In this document: in pieces, positions 61,524 through 64,000 of the stretch
How the letters are laid out: every line of letters starts with the position of its first letter
How positions within the stretch are numbered: position 1 is the stretch's first letter
From: CAVYUC01 sp963816685
Lineage (GTDB): Bacteria; Bacteroidota; Bacteroidia; Bacteroidales; Prolixibacteraceae
Reading direction: 5' to 3'
Assembly (NCBI GenBank): GCA_963816685.1
Contig: CAWFMB010000012.1
Coordinates: 62,001 to 126,000 of the forward strand
DNA length: 64,000 nt
The notes under the pieces: generated by a model
Database searches by the model: none
Told to the model about the DNA's origin: nothing
The model's input: the letters and a program-made list of their open reading frames with translations, nothing else
Program-made: the position numbers and the translations under genes

Positions 61524-62401
61524 TATATTACTGTCGCTTTTAACTCTTCAAAGATTTTAACTGCCTGCACTGCTTCTTTTACATCATGCACCCTTAAAAT
61601 ATCTGCACCACCAAGCAACGCCAGAGTATTGACTACCGAGGTGCCGTTTAATGCATTTTCAGGATTCACTTTTAATGCTTTACATACAATTGATTTGCGG
61701 CTCATTCCCACCATTACCGGAAGCTGAAAAACTTTAAATGAATCAAGGCGGTTCAGCAGTTCAAAGTTATGGCTGAGATTTTTTCCAAACCCAAATCCAG
61801 GATCAATGATTACATCTTTCACCCCCAGTTGTGTCAGCCGTTTAACCTTTTCACCAAAAAATGCTGAAATATCTTTTATAATATCCTCATATTGCGGATT
61901 CTCCTGCATCGATTCAGGAGTGCCCTGAATATGGGTGAGAATATACGGCACACCCATTTTCCCCACAGTTTCAAACATCTTTGTATCCAGTGATCCTCCG
62001 GAAATATCGTTCACGATAATTGGACCGATTTCATCAATAATACGCACGGCCACCCATGACCGGAACGTGTCGATTGAAATGGGTATTTCCGGATAACTTT
62101 TCCGGATTGCCTGCACTGCCGGCAACAGTCGTTCCAGCTCTGTTTTGGTTGAAATCATTGGCGCTCCCGGCCGGGTTGAAATGCCGCCTATATCTATAAC
62201 AGCAGCACCATCAGTTATCATTTTTTCTACTACTGAAAGTAATTCCTTTTCACTTTCAATTTTCCCGCCGTCGTAAAACGAATCAGGGGTTATGTTAACA
62301 ATTCCCATTACTACCGGATGCGACAAATTTATCAGTTCGCCACCCAGGTTAATTGTACTTTTTCTTTTGAGGAATTTTCCGGCCGATTGGGTAATCAACA
62401 T
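61523..62401 (-). CDS. folP: Dihydropteroate synthase
   Basis: The protein has 292 residues. The enzyme joins dihydropterin pyrophosphate and p-aminobenzoate in folate synthesis. Visible are PVVMGIVNITPDSFYDGGK, then the glycine-rich DIGGISTRPGA, DIGxxS-type pABA region, PISIDTFRSWVA, NDISGGSLD, HIQGTPESMQENPQY, VIIDPGFGFGK and VMVGMSRKS. It is the sulfonamide target. It is transcribed divergently from DUF1599, with cdaA coupled behind it. Confidence 0.96.
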   Translation of the reverse strand: MLITQSAGKFLKRKSTINLGGELINLSHPVVMGIVNITPDSFYDGGKIESEKELLSVVEKMITDGAAVIDIGGISTRPGAPMISTKTELERLLPAVQAIRKSYPEIPISIDTFRSWVAVRIIDEIGPIIVNDISGGSLDTKMFETVGKMGVPYILTHIQGTPESMQENPQYEDIIKDISAFFGEKVKRLTQLGVKDVIIDPGFGFGKNLSHNFELLNRLDSFKVFQLPVMVGMSRKSIVCKALKVNPENALNGTSVVNTLALLGGADILRVHDVKEAVQAVKIFEELKATVI

Positions 62402-62438
62402 ACTCCAAACGTTTTATAGTTATACATTACAGTAAGTA

Positions 62439-62471
62439 CAAATGTATAATAAAACCCCTCAAATTCCTCAA
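62439..62471 (-). promoter_or_regulatory. Likely promoter of folP-cdaA
   Basis: On the minus strand TACATTTG (62446-62439) is a TAnnTTTG -7 box, with TTG (62471-62469) 22 bp upstream. It starts 38 bp before the folP ATG. Confidence 0.4.
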
Positions 62472-62504
62472 TTTTTAATATTTTTATGGCTTATTTAAAT
62501 TTGC

Positions 62505-63050
62505 ATGAAGGATACAAATCTACAGTACGATCAGGTAATTTCAGTTTGCCGCGATATTTTTTCAAAAAAAATGGAAGATTATGGCACGGCCTGGCGAATT
62601 TTACGGCCGGTTTCATTAACCGACCAGATTTACATTAAAGCCCGCAGGATTAGAAGCATTGAAGAAAAAGGAATTTCAAAAATAAATGAAGGTATAAGGC
62701 CTGAATTTATAGGGATAATCAATTATGCCATAATGGGCCTGATTCAACTTGAACTTGAACCGTCGGAAAATGAACTGGATAAAAGTGAAACGCTTTCGCT
62801 TTACGATACTCATTTTAACAAAGCAAAAGAATTAATGCTGGCGAAAAATCATGATTATGGTGAAGCCTGGCGAAATATGCGCATCAGTTCGTATACCGAT
62901 TTAATATTGATGAAACTTAAACGCACCAAACAAATAGAAGACAACCAGGGCAAAACATTGATTTCGGAAGGCATTGATGCCAATTACCTTGACATGATAA
63001 ACTATTCAGTTTTTGCCCTGATTAAAATAGATTTTGAAGATCAAAACTAA
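62505..63050 (+). CDS. DUF1599 protein with two tandem domains
   Basis: The protein has 181 residues. Two homologous halves are obvious: KMEDYGTAWRILRPVSLTDQ ... INYAIMGLIQLEL (about 18-85) and KNHDYGEAWRNMRISSYTDL ... INYSVFALIKIDF (about 112-178). This is the DUF1599 family, helical and possibly nucleotide-pyrophosphatase-like, though no reaction is proved. It precedes a DoxX/BT_3928-type gene by 10 bp, a neighbourhood kept across Bacteroidia. Confidence 0.9.
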   Translation: MKDTNLQYDQVISVCRDIFSKKMEDYGTAWRILRPVSLTDQIYIKARRIRSIEEKGISKINEGIRPEFIGIINYAIMGLIQLELEPSENELDKSETLSLYDTHFNKAKELMLAKNHDYGEAWRNMRISSYTDLILMKLKRTKQIEDNQGKTLISEGIDANYLDMINYSVFALIKIDFEDQN

Positions 63051-63060
63051 TTTCTGAATT

Positions 63061-64000
63061 ATGAAGATTGTAAAACACGTTGCCCGCATTTTGGTGGGAT
63101 TGACTTTTATTTTCTCGGGGTTTGTAAAAGGAATAGATCCATGGGGTTCGACCTATAAATTCACCGATTATTTTAATGCCATGGGATTGGACTGGTTAAC
63201 CTGGGCAGCTTTTCCGCTTGGAATCTTATTGTCGTTTGCCGAGTTTGCTATTGGTGTAGCTCTTGTGTTTAACATGTTTCTTCGGTTTTTTTCATGGCTG
63301 GCACTGCTTTTCATGGCTTTTTTTACTGTGCTCACTCTCTGGATTGCGATCGAAAACCCGGTAACCGACTGTGGCTGCTTTGGGGATGCACTTGTAATTT
63401 CAAACTGGGAAACCTTTTATAAGAATGTGGTATTGATTATCCTCACCATCATTATTTTCGCTTACCGTAAAAACATGAACCACATTTTCGATAAAAAGGT
63501 GGGGTATTCCCTGGGGGCGTTAACCTTGGCAGCATATGTTTTTGTAGTAGCCTATTCCTACAACCATTTACCGGTTATCGATTTCAGGCCCTACAAAGTT
63601 GGAGTAAACATTCCCGGGGCCATGACCTATCCTGATGATGCCCCAAAAGATATCTACGAAAACATTTTCTACTATAAGAACAAAAATACAGGGGATATAA
63701 AAAAATTCACAGAAGAAAATTATCCCTGGCAGGACACTGTAAACTGGGAATTCAGCAACATGGAATCGAACCTCCTTCAGGAAGGATACAAACCGCCAAT
63801 TCACGATTTAACTATTGAAACTCCGGATGGAGAAAACATCATCGACTATTTTCTTTACGACGAAAATTATGTTTTTATGGTAGTAGCGTATGATTTGTCA
63901 AAAACACATACAGAAGCACAGGAAGATATAAACGAGCTGGCAGAATGGACGATGGCAAACGGAATGTCGTTTATAGGACTCACCTCTTCACTACCTGAAC
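63061..64000 (+). CDS. DoxX/MauE-like BT_3928-family membrane protein (3' end outside the window)
   Basis: ATG at 63061 opens a frame still running at the window end (313 complete codons read). Four membrane segments lie in the first 140 residues: RILVGLTFIFSGFVKGIDPW, then a stretch including FAEFAIGVALVFNMF, and a MauE-like VTDCGCFGDALVISNWETF with a CxC pair that suggests thiol-redox use. A fifth segment is near 155-170. The polar end part, not in the MauE family, follows (PPIHDLTIETPDGENIIDYF), probably a thioredoxin-like region. Together with the DUF1599 gene it is the conserved start of a Bacteroidia cluster that often continues to tpiA. Confidence 0.88.
   Translation, partial: MKIVKHVARILVGLTFIFSGFVKGIDPWGSTYKFTDYFNAMGLDWLTWAAFPLGILLSFAEFAIGVALVFNMFLRFFSWLALLFMAFFTVLTLWIAIENPVTDCGCFGDALVISNWETFYKNVVLIILTIIIFAYRKNMNHIFDKKVGYSLGALTLAAYVFVVAYSYNHLPVIDFRPYKVGVNIPGAMTYPDDAPKDIYENIFYYKNKNTGDIKKFTEENYPWQDTVNWEFSNMESNLLQEGYKPPIHDLTIETPDGENIIDYFLYDENYVFMVVAYDLSKTHTEAQEDINELAEWTMANGMSFIGLTSSLPE

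Noticed and set aside
62494..62504. TAAATTTG box just before the DUF1599 ATG as a promoter
   Set aside because: It would place the transcription start inside the coding region and lacks a -33 partner.

Overview
The window comes from a member of the Bacteroidota, most likely class Bacteroidia in the Marinilabiliales/Prolixibacteraceae area; this placement is by gene content and not by a search. Supporting signs are a type IX secretion C-terminal domain, gliding genes (GldF/GldG), many Bacteroidota-specific domains (DUF4290, DUF4252, DUF4199, DUF1599, PG0541-like), promoter boxes of the TTG-N19-TAnnTTTG kind, AT-rich leaders without strong Shine-Dalgarno sites, and a MurA with Asp in place of the catalytic Cys. 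It is chromosomal and mostly housekeeping. I see no phage, integrase, transposase or CRISPR array.

Layout. 1-12.1 kb: a cut-off Mut7-C RNase, a PAS histidine kinase, a T9SS-exported PKD protein, a UvrD/PcrA helicase, DUF4290-murA, a TlpA-like thioredoxin, grpE-dnaJ, a small secreted protein and a Crp/Fnr regulator. 12.3-21.9 kb: a YkgJ-like protein, then a long minus-strand run: surE, a small membrane protein, lpxB, a fused gldF-gldG, dnaN, a DnaQ-type exonuclease, an FAH-family hydrolase, a CoA-binding protein and a hotdog thioesterase. A heme-binding-like (GlcG/HbpS-type) gene upstream of surE is broken by a one-base frameshift. 22.2-29.8 kb: a six-copy 41-bp tandem repeat, an MFS permease, a GC-rich stem-loop element, an ECF sigma/anti-sigma/DUF4252 operon, DUF432-mscS, a palindromic repeat array and an unfamiliar membrane protein with a duplicated helical module.

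29.9-42.9 kb: an M3 lipoprotein peptidase, an exported enolase-superfamily enzyme with a BASS transporter and a secreted RraA-like protein (a probable catabolic group of unknown substrate), a RelE-type toxin-antitoxin pair, pheT, an antitoxin-like orphan and a MazF/PemK pair bounded by a 36-bp duplication of the pheT end, an EamA permease, and a phosphotriesterase-family lipoprotein whose signal peptide is written in microsatellite DNA. 43-49.1 kb: the most unusual locus, a TPR-CHAT putative protease coupled to a secreted beta-rich protein and divergent from a CHASE2 membrane sensor and a FecR-like secreted protein.

49.3-55.9 kb: a GbsR/MarR regulator with a clear operator drives an RND efflux operon (TolC, a frameshifted membrane fusion protein, the RND pump, a PII-like protein). 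56-57.1 kb: a diverged 41-bp repeat array, tRNA-Tyr, tRNA-Thr and SRP RNA. 57.3-64 kb: DUF4199, a GtrB/DPM1-like glycosyltransferase, a membrane protein, a nitronate monooxygenase/FabK-like enzyme, folP-cdaA, and divergently DUF1599 and a DoxX/BT_3928-type protein cut by the window end.
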